The notes beneath the pieces are model-generated. The model made no database searches. It had not been told where the DNA came from and saw only the letters and a program-made list of their open reading frames with translations. Shown here piece after piece: positions 12,492 through 24,213 of a stretch of DNA of 64,000 nt. The position numbers and the translations under genes are program-made. The stretch is from Purshia tridentata (taxonomy: Eukaryota > Streptophyta > Magnoliopsida > Rosales > Rosaceae), in NCBI GenBank assembly GCA_003254885.1, contig QANT01007069.1:1-64000 (forward strand), written 5' to 3'. Every line of letters begins with the position of its first letter. The first letter of the stretch is position 1.

Positions 12492-13012
12492 ACCACTGAG
12501 TTTGGTTTATAAGGTTAAATTTGGTTGAATTTTCTTGGTGTTTGCAACCCGGGCACTAACCAGCTGAAAGCAAAGCAAAAGTGGCTGTTGAACACACAAA
12601 ATTAAGAAACTATCTAGCTATTGGCTAAAAGGTTGGTGCTAGTCTACTTAAAAGTTCATTAGTTTATATATTTTCCTTAAATTATGTATATGTGCTAGCT
12701 CCTTTCTCTCTTAATATTAATTTATTTTTTGATTTTTGATTTTTTGATATTCTTCTTGAAGGGTTTGAACCTTTAAATCGATCATCATCAAGAAGGCTAA
12801 TTGGGGAAAAGAATTTGGTGGGATTTGTGTCCAGCACTACTTTTACATGTAATTATTACTAATTTAGGGTTTGCACTCAGATCTAAATCCTGCCACACAT
12901 GTGAAAGAATTGATCTGCTGTTGATTTATGAATCTCATACTTCTTGTCATCAATTCAACAGAAGTCCTAGTAGCTCTTGTAATTAATGTGAGTGCGGAGA
13001 CAGCAGATAGAG

Positions 13013-15243
13013 ATGATGAAAGGTTTAACGGTGGATGAGAATATGTCCAATTTGACCTGTGCATCTGGTGATTTAAGTGGTTCTTCAAGTACCAGAAATG
13101 AGTCATCAGCTGCAGGTGGTACACTACTCTACCCTCAACAGTCCTCTTCAGCTTCAACATCTCAGCAGCCACCAACACCAAAGAAGAAGAGGAACCTTCC
13201 AGGGAACCCAGGTAATTCATGATCTCATCAATCATATATATTATGCATGAAATTAATGAATCATTTGTATAATTGTTTAGTTTTTCTTATTTTTGGTACT
13301 AGCTTGAAATTAACTAATGAATTTGATTAACTTGGAGCAGACCCAGATGCTGAAGTGATAGCCTTGTCTCCCAAATCACTGATGGCAACAAATAGATTTA
13401 TATGTGAGATCTGCAACAAAGGGTTTCAGAGAGAGCAGAATCTTCAGCTTCATAGAAGAGGGCACAACTTGCCATGGAAGCTAAAGCAAAGGACAAGCAA
13501 GGAGGTGAGGAAGAAGGTGTATCTGTGCCCAGAACCAACATGTGTCCACCATGACCCTTCAAGGGCTCTTGGGGACCTCACAGGGATCAAGAAGCACTTC
13601 AGTAGAAAGCATGGTGAGAAGAAGTGGAAATGTGAAAAATGCTCAAAGCGCTATGCGGTTCAGTCGGATTGGAAAGCTCACTCCAAGATCTGTGGCACAA
13701 GAGAGTATAGATGTGACTGTGGAACTCTTTTCTCTAGGTAATTTGAATTAATTGAACCAAAACTATATATAATTGGGGAATTTTAATTTAAATACATTCA
13801 GTATCATTCCTTCCAAGATTAGTATTCCGGTTTAATTGAACTGATTAATCAATTTTCTAGAACGAATTATAAGGCCATATATAAGTTTTTAGGTATTCAA
13901 TTAATACTACATTCTTAATAATTCATCACTACAGTAACCTTAGCTCGGAAGAGGAGATCGAGTGAAGGCTTTTGAGTTCTCATGAGAAACGTAAAGTGCT
14001 TTTTTCGCGTAAGAATCTTTAATATTGGGTTACACATCTGCTACATGTCTTTTGTCATAAAAAAACAAAAAGAAGGAAAAATCAAAAAGGTACATATGTG
14101 AGAGAGAGAGAAAAAGGACTTCACATTTCACACTGTTCTACTAGCTGTTTATTATGTTGCTTTTAGATTGATATATATGATATTGGTTTGCTCTTTTTGT
14201 TTTTTTGTGCTTTTTTGATTATTAACAGGAGGGACAGCTTCATCACTCACAGAGCCTTCTGTGATGCTTTAGCACAGGAGAATAATATTAATAATAGTAG
14301 TGGAGTAGCTGCCAGAGCAATGCCAGCTGGTATGATAAACCCACTTCTCTCCTCACTACCCCAACTCCATAGCCATGGCCTCCAAGCTTCTTCTGCTCAT
14401 CTATCAGCTGTGAAAAGAGAAGTCCAAGATCATAATCAGCTACAGCTTCCACCTTGGATGTCTTGCTCCTCATCATCAACACTGTTTTCAACCTCTTCAT
14501 CATTCAATCAGCAATCTTTCGTGCACCACCATCAAAACCCTAACCCTAACAGCAGCAGCTCTGGACTCCCATCTGATCATGATCATCATTTCTTCCAAGC
14601 CAGCACAGCTGCAGCTTCCCCTCACATGTCAGCCACTGCATTACTGCAAAAGGCAGCGGAAATGGGTGCCACAGTGAGCAAACCCTCCCCATTTCTCAAA
14701 CCCCACATCATGTCCCAGCACCAACAAACTACTGTGCCTACTTCTTCACGTGAAGCGATGGAGAGTAATGTCATTGGGTTTGGGAATAATAAATTAACTG
14801 CTGCTGTTACCTCTTCTTCTTCTTTTATGGATCAAAATTCACAATATCATGATATGATGATGAGCTCCCTGTCTTCTGCGGCTCATGGGTTCGATCAACT
14901 CTCAAACTTTGGAGATCATCAGGCTGCTTTCAATGGAATGGTGCACGATCCAAGAAGCGTCGTCGACAATAGTTTTGTTGGAATTCCCCCAAAGAAAACC
15001 ACCACCGAAGCTGCCACCGGAGGAGGAGGAGGAGGCGGTAATATGAATATGAGTATGAATATGATGAATAATCGTGATGGAATGACAAGAGATTTCTTGG
15101 GTCTTAGAGCATTTTCATCCCATGGTGAAGACTTTTTCAACATGGCTGGGCTCGATGACCATGTCAATAATTCTTCTTCTTCTTCAGCACCTAATTATGG
15201 GCAGCAGAGTCAACACAACAATCAAACATCTAACTGGCAAGGT

Positions 15244-15246
<3 letters not shown>
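13013..15246 (+). CDS. INDETERMINATE DOMAIN (IDD) C2H2 zinc-finger transcription factor
   Basis: Three exons, 13013-13211, 13341-13737 and 14229-15246, in frame at both joins; 537 residues. IDD proteins are nuclear DNA-binding factors, often partners of DELLA and GRAS proteins, in root patterning, gibberellin response and metabolism. Visible parts: the N-terminal motif ENMSNLTCASGD (9-20); a basic nuclear signal KKKR (57-60); the ID domain with C2H2 finger 1 (Cys88, Cys91, His104, His108), C2H2 finger 2 (129-157) and two C2HC fingers (Cys164-Cys184 and Cys191-Cys210); then a long Ser/Asn/His-rich region and the conserved TRDFLGLR motif (485-492). The N-terminal motif recalls the IDD2/IDD7/IDD11 group. 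A GTG codon at 12992 is in frame upstream, but the ATG at 13013 matches family N-termini. A poly-Gly run precedes the TRDFLGLR motif. An AG microsatellite begins inside the stop codon. Confidence 0.95.

Positions 15247-15278
<32 letters not shown>
15245..15278 (+). repeat. (AG)17 microsatellite overlapping the IDD stop codon
   Basis: The dinucleotide run starts at the second base of the TAG stop and fills the first bases of the 3' untranslated region. Length change would not alter the stop itself. Confidence 0.95.
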
Positions 15279-15279
<1 letters not shown>

Positions 15280-15814
15280 CATTCTTGAATCTCGTTACTA
15301 TATAGGCAATTCAATTTCAATGGTGCTCTAATATGCACTGTCCACTAATATTTCGATTAGTTTTGCTCAATTATATATTATGAGTAGTTTTCTGCTTTTG
15401 TAATTGATCACATCTTTTTCCATATATTCTCGGAAAATCATATCAAAAGGCTAGTTAATAGCACATGGAATCGACATTTTTTTTTCTTCATAACTCTACA
15501 TATATATCCTCAGTAAATATTTTCACCAAATCAATATATATATATATATAGTAGGGAATTCAAGAATGTCTTTACTAAAGAAAAAGAATAAGATCTTCTA
15601 TGAGACCATATACGGCAATGCAGTTCAACAACAGAAAGTTGAAATGAAATGATGTTGATGATCTTTATTGGTTAATAAACTCGTTAAATTTTAATTTGAC
15701 TGAATTTTACAAGGGTAATATGAATTAATGGTTCTTATTTAAATTGTAAGCTTCGTTCAAAATATTCTTATTTTTTAAAGGAAGGACATCCTTACAATTG
15801 AAACTTTATCTACA

Positions 15815-15845
<31 letters not shown>

Positions 15846-17744
15846 TTTAATTAATACATATAAATATCTTATTTGTTCTAAATAAATGAGGTGTATGTGT
15901 TTAATTTTGGCATCAATAGTGTACTACGACTTAAAAATGTCTGTAATAAGCAGAGATATATCTTATTTGTTCTAAATAAATGAGGTGTATGTGTTAAATT
16001 TTGGCATCAATAGTGTATTACGACTTAAAAATGTCTGTAATAAGCAGAGATATATTGGTTAAGCCATCTTTTCACTTGACTATGAAAAAGTAAGACTTTT
16101 TATAGTGGCAAAGTGGCTACAGGCTACAGCGAATGCGATGGTTATCAAAACAATTTCGCAAACTCAAAGAAAATATATTCTCACTTGGGGATTAATGACC
16201 ACTTACAAGTACACAATATTTGCATGCTTTCCAGCTTCTTTTTAAAATAAAGCCAAATTAATAGGAGCATGACTACCTAAAGTGTGACATGAAGTGGTGC
16301 TCTAAAAATCATACATTAATTAGACTAGTTTTCTTGATCGATTTCTTGAAACATAAAGTTAGCAACTAGCAACTTTATTTTATTTTTTGAAAATTAGTTA
16401 ATGGTGAATAGACCATGAAACGACCGCTCAGAGTTAAGATTCGAGAGTACAAGCACCGATCTACTGATCAGTGATGTGTTTATATCATATATATTATATA
16501 TATATATATATGCACACTTTTTCTCATTTTTTGTTGGGAATTATGCTATATCATGATATCTGTGGATCCATCAAAACTCAAAAAGTAGATGCTATTTGAT
16601 TCCTGTGCTCGCAGCTCCTTTAATTCCAATCCCGAGAAGGTTTGAAAAGAAAAGAAAAGCAATCTCAGAAACGGGACTACTTCTACCTCCATTTCTGATC
16701 ACTGGGACAACGGGCCATCATTTTATTTACTTATATATTTTGGAGCCCAAAACGGCAAAACCAATCCATAAAAATGAGTTTATGAATTTGGATACGTATT
16801 TACAATGTATAATTATAATAACAGGTTTTTGGTTTTTTGATTTGGAAGTGGGAAATCAAAAAGGGTAAATTTTTCTAAACCCCCTAACTACTAACAAACT
16901 TTTCTTAAGCCTCCACCCATCTCAGAACTCTCCCAAAACCCCCTAAAATTTTGGTTTTTTGATTTGGAAGTGGGAAATCAAAATTGGGTGCATTGTAAGT
17001 AATTTTATAACTTTTTTTATTGGGCTGCCCAAAATTTAACAAAGGTTTTATAAAATTAAAAGCCATTTCAAGCCGATAATCTTTCCTGACTTTATTAAGG
17101 GTGATGATCTTCTGTTCCTAAATACTATGTCTCTCCCTGTTTTTTATTCACAAGTCACAAAGTTGATAAAAAATAAATTATTTTTCAAAGTAAAATAAAA
17201 ATTAGAAAGAATACCTCAAACTTTATAAGTAAAGATGAAAATGAATAAAGTATTCGGGACAAAAGATTTTCACCTGCACTTAATCAATGTCTTAACGATA
17301 TAGCCAGTAGCAATCGCTAATAGTAATTTGCTATGGTGCTTGATCCAGTTGGGTTGGGCCAAGTTTACTTTTACAAGGAAAAGCTTAAAAACCAATCTGG
17401 GCCAGTCCGGTGGCAATAGGTTGTTGGTTCATTGAAATCTGGATATTTTGATCGATCACTATCCGAGTCCCCGAGTGGGATTTTTTTTTTTTTTTTTTGC
17501 CTTTTGTAATCGATGCAAAAAATAAAAAATTAATTAGCAAATACAAATACTAGTGCAGTAGCAGGACAAAAAAAAAATCTTGATCTATTTTCAGGCATTG
17601 TCGGTGACCCGAGTCCATAGAAGTCCAAATATCCATTCCGGCAAGGGCAATATGGACATTTTGGCTAAGGACCATAATAGTAAACAAGACACGCGGAGCA
17701 CATCAGTACATCTTGCGCAAACTAGAACCGAGGACCTAGAACCA
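15279..17744. other. Spacer between IDD and FTSH4 genes
   Basis: AT-rich DNA with TA microsatellites (about 15535-15550, 16497-16511), the 94-bp tandem duplication listed separately, and a shorter direct repeat of about 30 bp around GATTTGGAAGTGGGAAATCA at about 16833 and 16956. No gene recognised. Confidence 0.55.
15864..16051. repeat. 94-bp tandem duplication (two copies)
   Basis: Copy 1 is 15864-15957 and copy 2 is 15958-16051. They abut directly and differ at very few positions, for example GTACTACG versus GTATTACG. The high identity implies a recent duplication. It lies about 0.6 kb downstream of the IDD stop and has no coding content. Confidence 0.9.
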
Positions 17745-17768
17745 GGTTTGGTTTGGTTTGGTTTGGTT
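17745..17768 (+). repeat. Short GGTTT pentanucleotide repeat in the FTSH4 promoter region
   Basis: Nearly five GGTTT units lie about 210 bp before the FTSH4 start codon, in the promoter or leader. Confidence 0.85.
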
Positions 17769-17977
17769 ATGTCCCTCAACCTCAGGTTCTTCCTCAACCC
17801 CAATCTTCCAAAACTCGCTCTTTCCTCATTTTCCTTCTTATTTTCTCCCCAGCCAAACACGCCTGCACATAGACCTTTCCAACTTTCGAATTTTTGTTAC
17901 TGAGAGAATTACAGACAGACAGAGAGGAAGTTTTGGTGAGCGTATAGTTTGACATTTTTTTTGTCTCTAAACAAGAG

Positions 17978-19910
17978 ATGGCTTTGAGGCGCCTGATCAC
18001 TCAGGTCTGTTAAATCTTCAGCTGGGTTCCTATAAATCTTAGTTTTTCTATGCAACCTTCTGCTTCCCTCTGCCATAGACGTGTTTTCTAACGACAAAGT
18101 TTGATTCTTTTAGTTGATATTGAAACCCTAATTTCTATGTTTTGATTGTTTATGAGTTTAATCATTACGTTCATTTCTGTACCCATCTTCTTCATATTCA
18201 TAGTGTTGTGGTATACGGGTCTGTTTAGGTTTGAGTTGTAAGTGTGTACAATAAGGAGTTGTTTCCATTGCGAGGTTACGGCGGAAATTTTTGGTCTGTT
18301 TGATTGCTAGGAAGAGGTAGGGAATTCGTAATTAACATGTTCAAATCTGTAATGATTGAGTAACCAATGGAAAGTAGACCTTTTGAGCTCGTAATTAAAT
18401 TCGGTGTTCTAAAAAATTTTGTTCCGAGCTTTTGTTGGCCTAAAAGGAATGAGGGTTTGGGGTGCACTCTCTTCCAAATCCCTACCTTTATCAAATAGCT
18501 CCCAATCAGGGCTTAAATGTATGCTGTGCTCGAGTGGTTTTTTCAATTAAGTTTTGATTTGCTCTTTCAACTAGCAGTTTTAGCACCATTTGATTACCCT
18601 CTTATAAATACTTTTTTTGTTGGTTTAGGCTATATTAAATTTCATTTTTTTTTTTCTACAACAGGTATCAAGGCATCAATCACAGTTGGGAAAACTGAAA
18701 AACGTGATTGCCAGAACTAATTTTCCAGTCAACAGGATTGCAGGTGGTGGGGGTATGGCATTCAGAACTTTTTAATTTGCATCTTTATTTTTTGTTGTTC
18801 ATTTCAAACTTACAAAGAATTCTGCTTCTTGTGTTTTATCTTTTCAAATTTGTTGCTTTGGGTAATTCGTTGTCTAGGGTTTAAGTGGAAGTTAGTTCTC
18901 TCTTTTCTATTTATTTTCATTTATTGAAGCAATCACTGTCTTTTAACCCTTTTGCAGGGAATAGGCTTTTAAGTGCTCAAGAGAGGTTTCAGTCAAGCTA
19001 TGTTGGCAATTTTGCTCGCAGAGTACGTGATGCAGATGAAGCTAGTGAACTTTCCCATCTAAAAGAACTTTACCATCGGAATGATCATGAAGCAGTGATA
19101 AGATTTTTTGAAAGTCAACCATCATTACATTCTAACCCTTCAGCACTTTCTGAATATGTGAAATCACTAGTAAAAGTTGGCAGGCTGGATGAGAGTGAGT
19201 TACTCAAGACATTGCAGAGAGGTGGGTAATGGATTTTTTATTCTACCAAAATACTGCCCTAGTTTGTCTTATGACTTTGGTCTGCAATGTTCTAAGCTTA
19301 TTAATAAAGTCGGGTTGATAGAAATTTAATGTGATGTTTTTGTAATATTCCTGCTTTTGGAATAATCAAATACCCTTTTTCTTCTGATAATTTATATGGA
19401 GATTCTGAACTTCTGTTGATTTTTTTGTGTGTAAAAACTGCATGCTTAGTACACTGATTTTCTGAAAGGTTCTTCACATCCTTTTCAACTTATGAGTCTG
19501 AGATATTGAGCAAGAAGCGTCTATATATTTTGTAGGTGTCAGTAACTCAGCAAGGGAGGAAGAAAGCATAGGCAGCTTCACAGCTTTCAGGAATGTTGGA
19601 AGATCTTCGAAAGATAGTGTTCTTGGAACGGCAAGTGCTCCTATTCATATGGTGGCTACAGAGGGAGGTCAATTTAAAGAGCAGCTGTGGCGTACAATTC
19701 GCACTATCGCGCTAGCCTTTCTTCTGATATCTGGGGTAGGAGCACTCATTGAGGATAGAGGAATAAGCAAAGGTATTACTATTTCGTGATGCTTTAGCTT
19801 CAAGTTCAACCACGATTTCATTAGATGCTTCCTGAAACTGATGAAAGCTTTTCCTTTAAATTTTCCGTTTGTGCTTTTCAGGGCTCGGACTAAATGAGGA
19901 GGTCCAACCT

Positions 19911-19945
<35 letters not shown>

Positions 19946-21982
19946 GGGTGTTGATGAGGCTAAGTCAGAGCTAGAGGAAATCGTTCACTATCTTCGAGAT
20001 CCTAAGGTAGATTCATTCAATATTATTTTTAGCAGAAAATGGAATTTAAACACCTAGGTTTTAGTTATTACCCCCTGCCTCTGTTTTGTTAGATATGGGC
20101 TATGTTATCACTATTTCATCCAACCCAAAAAGATGAGTTTGGAAGTGGCCTCTTAAGGAGTCAAGTAAGAACTTGAAATGGTCTTGATTTTTCACTATTA
20201 AATAAAATTTTCCCACATTTGCGTTATTTTCCTTCAAATCATGGAAATATAACATTTGATTTCAAGGGTTGAATCTTTTGGGAAACTAGTGTTTCTGGTT
20301 GAGCTGAGCTGAGATATGAAAAATCTGTCCTGATTTTGTTTCCTGTGTCCCTTTGATTTCGATTCCTTTCTATCTTGCAATGTATTCATCTTTTTATAAC
20401 TGTACAGAGTTTCTTTTAGATACCCCCTTAATCTGATTTCCCTTGGTGCAGCGTTTCACTCGTCTAGGAGGCAAGCTCCCAAAAGGTGTGTTGCTTGTTG
20501 GCCCACCTGGCACTGGCAAAACAATGTTAGCAAGAGCGATTGCTGGAGAAGCAGGGGTACCCTTCTTTTCATGCAGTGGAAGTGAGTTTGAAGAGATGTT
20601 TGTTGGTGTTGGAGCTCGAAGGGTTAGGGATCTTTTTGCAGCTGCAAAGAAGAGATCACCTTGTATAATATTTATTGATGAGATAGATGCAATAGGAGGA
20701 AGCCGAAACCCAAAGGATCAGCAGTACATGAAAATGACTCTGAATCAGTTGCTTGTAGAACTTGATGGTTTTAAACAAAATGAAGGGATTATTGTTATTG
20801 CCGCTACTAATTTCCCAGAGTCACTGGACAAAGCATTGGTGAGACCTGGACGATTTGATCGCCACATTGTTGTTCCTAATCCTGATGTTGAAGGGCGGAG
20901 GCAGATTATGGAAGCCCACATGTCGAAGGTAATCTTTCACTCAATGAGAATATTTATTAGAAATGGTAAGCTTGAGTTGCAAATTGCAATGGCCTTTAAG
21001 GTCTTGAAAAATACGTGTATGGCTAATCAAAATTCCCTTTTTACAGGTTCTGAAGGCCGATGATGTTGAATTGAGTATCATTGCTAGAGGAACTCCTGGG
21101 TTCTCGGGTGCTGATCTTGCAAACTTGGTCAACATAGCTGCCCTGAAGGCTGCCATGGACGGTGCTAAAGCAGTGAACATGGCTGATCTTGAGTATGCAA
21201 AAGACAAAATTATGATGGGAAGTGAACGCAAGTCAGCTGTTATATCTGATGAGTCACGAAAGCTAACAGCTTTCCATGAGGGTGGTCATGCACTTGTGGC
21301 CATCCACACTGATGGTGCTCATCCAGTTCACAAAGCAACAATAGTTCCCCGGGGTATGTCACTTGGCATGGTTGCCCAGTTACCTGACAAGGACGAGACG
21401 AGTGTCTCCCGGAAACAGATGCTTGCTCGGCTCGATGTTTGCATGGGGGGGCGGGTTGCTGAAGAGCTCATCTTTGGAGAAAATGAAGTTACTTCCGGTG
21501 CATCTGATGATCTCCGGCAAGCAACTTCTCTTGCCAGAGCAATGGTAACAAAGTATGGTATGAGCAAAGAAGTTGGGCTTGTCAGCCACAATTATGATGA
21601 CAATGGGAAGAGCATGAGCACAGAAACTAGGCTGCTTATTGAAGAAGAAGTGAAGTACTTCTTGGAAAGGGCTTACAACAATGCAAAAACCATCCTTACT
21701 ACACATAGCAAGGAGCTCCATGCCCTTGCTAATGCTCTACTAGAGCAGGAGACACTCACTGGAAGTCAGATCAAGGCCTTACTAGCCCAAGTAAACTCTC
21801 CGCAGCTGCTGCAGCAACAACAGCACCAACAAGTAGTTGCAGCAAAAAGTAGCTCACAGTCCAACCCAGTGCCCCCCTCAACACCCAATGCAGCTGCTTC
21901 TGCTGCTGCAGCAGCAGCCGCAGCTGCTGCGGCTGCAACTGCTGCAGCCAAGACTAAAGGCATTGCCCCTGTGGGATCTTAG
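17978..21982 (+). CDS. FTSH4: FTSH4: mitochondrial i-AAA zinc metalloprotease
   Basis: Seven exons: 17978-18004, 18665-18752, 18958-19221, 19536-19772, 19882-20006, 20452-20928 and 21047-21982. All joins keep frame and give 717 residues, which as I recall equals Arabidopsis FTSH4. FTSH4 is the inner-membrane protease facing the intermembrane space that controls protein quality and mitochondrial shape. Parts: an Arg-rich N-terminus (MALRRLITQ) as mitochondrial presequence; a TM segment near 180-197; Walker A GPPGTGKT (264-271); Walker B IIFIDEID (319-326); second region of homology RPGRFDRH (about 378-385); and the zinc-binding HEGGH (483-487) with an acidic third ligand expected in the SGASDDL region. 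After the protease domain comes a Gln/His stretch and an Ala-rich tail of about 20 residues encoded by GCA/GCT repeats. The Ala-rich tail also occurs in the Arabidopsis protein. A canonical AATAAA at 22239-22244 suits its polyadenylation. Confidence 0.97.
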
Positions 21983-24213
21983 CACGAGAGAGGTTGGTGA
22001 GTTCCAGGTATCTATTTATCAGTGTCAATGTGCATATAGTAAATTTACTCCCCAGCCTCCTCTGTTTGGTTATCGTGGTATGCTGCCACTGAGGTATAAT
22101 TTATGTATTGCCGAAGTCAGATTGACTGGGAATTGTAGAAGAGTTTATTGGTCAGTCAGTGTAGGAGTTCTAATCAAGGCGTTGGAGAACATCCATCGTC
22201 TGTTTTTTTTTTTTTTCTCTGATGGTTCTTATTTATACAATAAAAGATAGTGCATTCTTGATTTTGGCTTTAACTTTATTATTTATGGCATACCCCTTTT
22301 CTCTTTCTATTCTTCCTCCAACAGCCAAAGGTTTTGTTATGAAGTCATGAGGATAACAAGAAAACGTTGTGAACCCCCATTTTGTAATCTCCATTGCCCT
22401 GCTTGCTTCTTAAACTTGAAGCTTCAACAAAGAGTAGTCTTCATTATTGATGTATGAGGTTATAGTTGCAGTATTACTAGTTGTTAGTGAATCAGTACGT
22501 TAGTTCTTTAAAACCAACCATTTGCCTCGAAAATTTGTTACTCAATTTTAGAAACTTGGTTCATTTTTTAATTTTGGAAAGGGGAAAAGAGAGAATAGAA
22601 GCCGGTCCGACAGGAAGCTTTTGAAAACGTTTAGGGATCCAAAGTGCTCCGCTTTAAATAGATTAAAACTTCTAAAAGGAATATAAAGGGATCAGGAGTT
22701 AGAATCATACGAATTTCATTTGTTAAATGGAAGGAGTGGATGCATTGTCCCTAATAAATGAGTGAATTTGAGTGATGGAAAAATAAATGGTTTATTTTTA
22801 CTTTGAAAAAATGACTTGGTATTTTTTGGATAAAAAAAGACAGACAGACCTCTTTCTTGTTTTCAAATAGGTCATGATATTATATATCAAAAACATATAA
22901 CCCCAGTTCGGTCTATAGAATTTGGGATCGATCGCAACTTTTGGCTCCCATCACTCTGTAAAACATAAAATCAAACTATTAATTTTACACTATGGGTAAT
23001 TTGTTGGGAATGAGAAAAAATGACAATTTTAAACCTTGTGGAATAACTATGAAGGAGATTCCAAATTTGGATAATGTTACTTGTTGCAAAGCATTTCAGT
23101 CGATTAAGAAGATAAGAGTCGAAAATAAGTTCTTACAAATGACTGTTGAAGAGCGCACAGTGTGAATAATCTGTAATAATTTAGATGATTGAATGTGGTT
23201 TTTTGAGTCTTAATTACGTGCTTAGCATTTTGGAGTATGTTAAACTTTTTGGTTTAGAATTTGGGTTAGAATTTTGTTTAAATTTTAGTTTGGCATATGT
23301 TTGACAATTTGATTTGGAGTATGTACTCAATTCTATGATTTGGTTTATGGTTAAGATGATTGACGGTGTTGATTTGATTGCAATAATAAATTAATAAATG
23401 CATAATACGAAAGATAAAAATAAATGTTGTCTACTTATTAAAGCAATTACAGTTGTCAAAACTTTATCCATTAAAACATATTGGAGAAAACCTAAAATAA
23501 ACAATAAAACTCTATCAAAATTTAAAGTCTATAAAATCCATCAAAATCTATTATAAAAGTTAAACAAATTGTATTAAAACTCTATACAAAATCTTGACAA
23601 AATCTACGTGGAATTTATGAAATTCATTACAAAATTATCAACTTTAGCAAAGTCAATAACTTATAAATTTTGCCAAAACAAATCCATCAAACTCAAATGA
23701 GAGTTGACTTCGGTGGAGTCTATGTGAACTGATTTTTACAAATTTGAAAGGAGAGTTTTTTTTGTTTGGAAATTTCAAATGAGAGTTGAGACGTACAAGT
23801 CTGCACATTATCAATGGTTGAGATTAAAGTACAATAAATAACCAACAATCAGCAGCATATTGACTGCAGACAAATTAGCTGATGTGTACTTGTTGTGTCG
23901 AGCTATATATTGAAATTTTTTACTTTATAAGTTGCATGCATTTAACGTAGTATATATACTAATCCAAAACCAGTCAAATCGTATCTTTTCAAATTGTATC
24001 TGCTTTCATCCAGATCTATGGTGACTCTCCTCTACTTACAGCCGTACACTTGTCGCCCTGCCATACGCTCCCAGAATCTAACATTTGCTAACGCATTACC
24101 TATCTATCATATGAACAAACCAATGTCTCCTCTATAACTATAACAATAAGTTGTGCCTGTCGTCCGTCTGGCGCCATAAAGACTCAAAATTTTCGTTAGT
24201 CCAACGCCAATCC
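21983..24213. other. FTSH4 3' region and spacer
   Basis: The 3' untranslated region probably ends shortly after the AATAAA at 22239-22244. The rest is AT-rich with no recognised gene. It includes the AAATC/CTAT-rich tract at about 23450-23720, listed separately. The last few hundred bases would hold the promoter of the downstream hydrolase. Confidence 0.55.
23452..23720. repeat. Degenerate short-motif array, possibly a fossil transposon end
   Basis: The tract repeats variants of AAAACTCTAT, AAAATCCATCAAA and ATCTATNAAA many times with irregular spacing. Such arrays resemble subterminal regions of non-autonomous plant DNA transposons. Neither terminal inverted repeats nor a target duplication could be fixed, so only the repeat itself is certain. 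Confidence 0.35.

Noticed and set aside
12262-12528. 88-residue plus-strand frame before the IDD gene
   Set aside because: Overlaps the probable TATA box and leader; simple-sequence composition.
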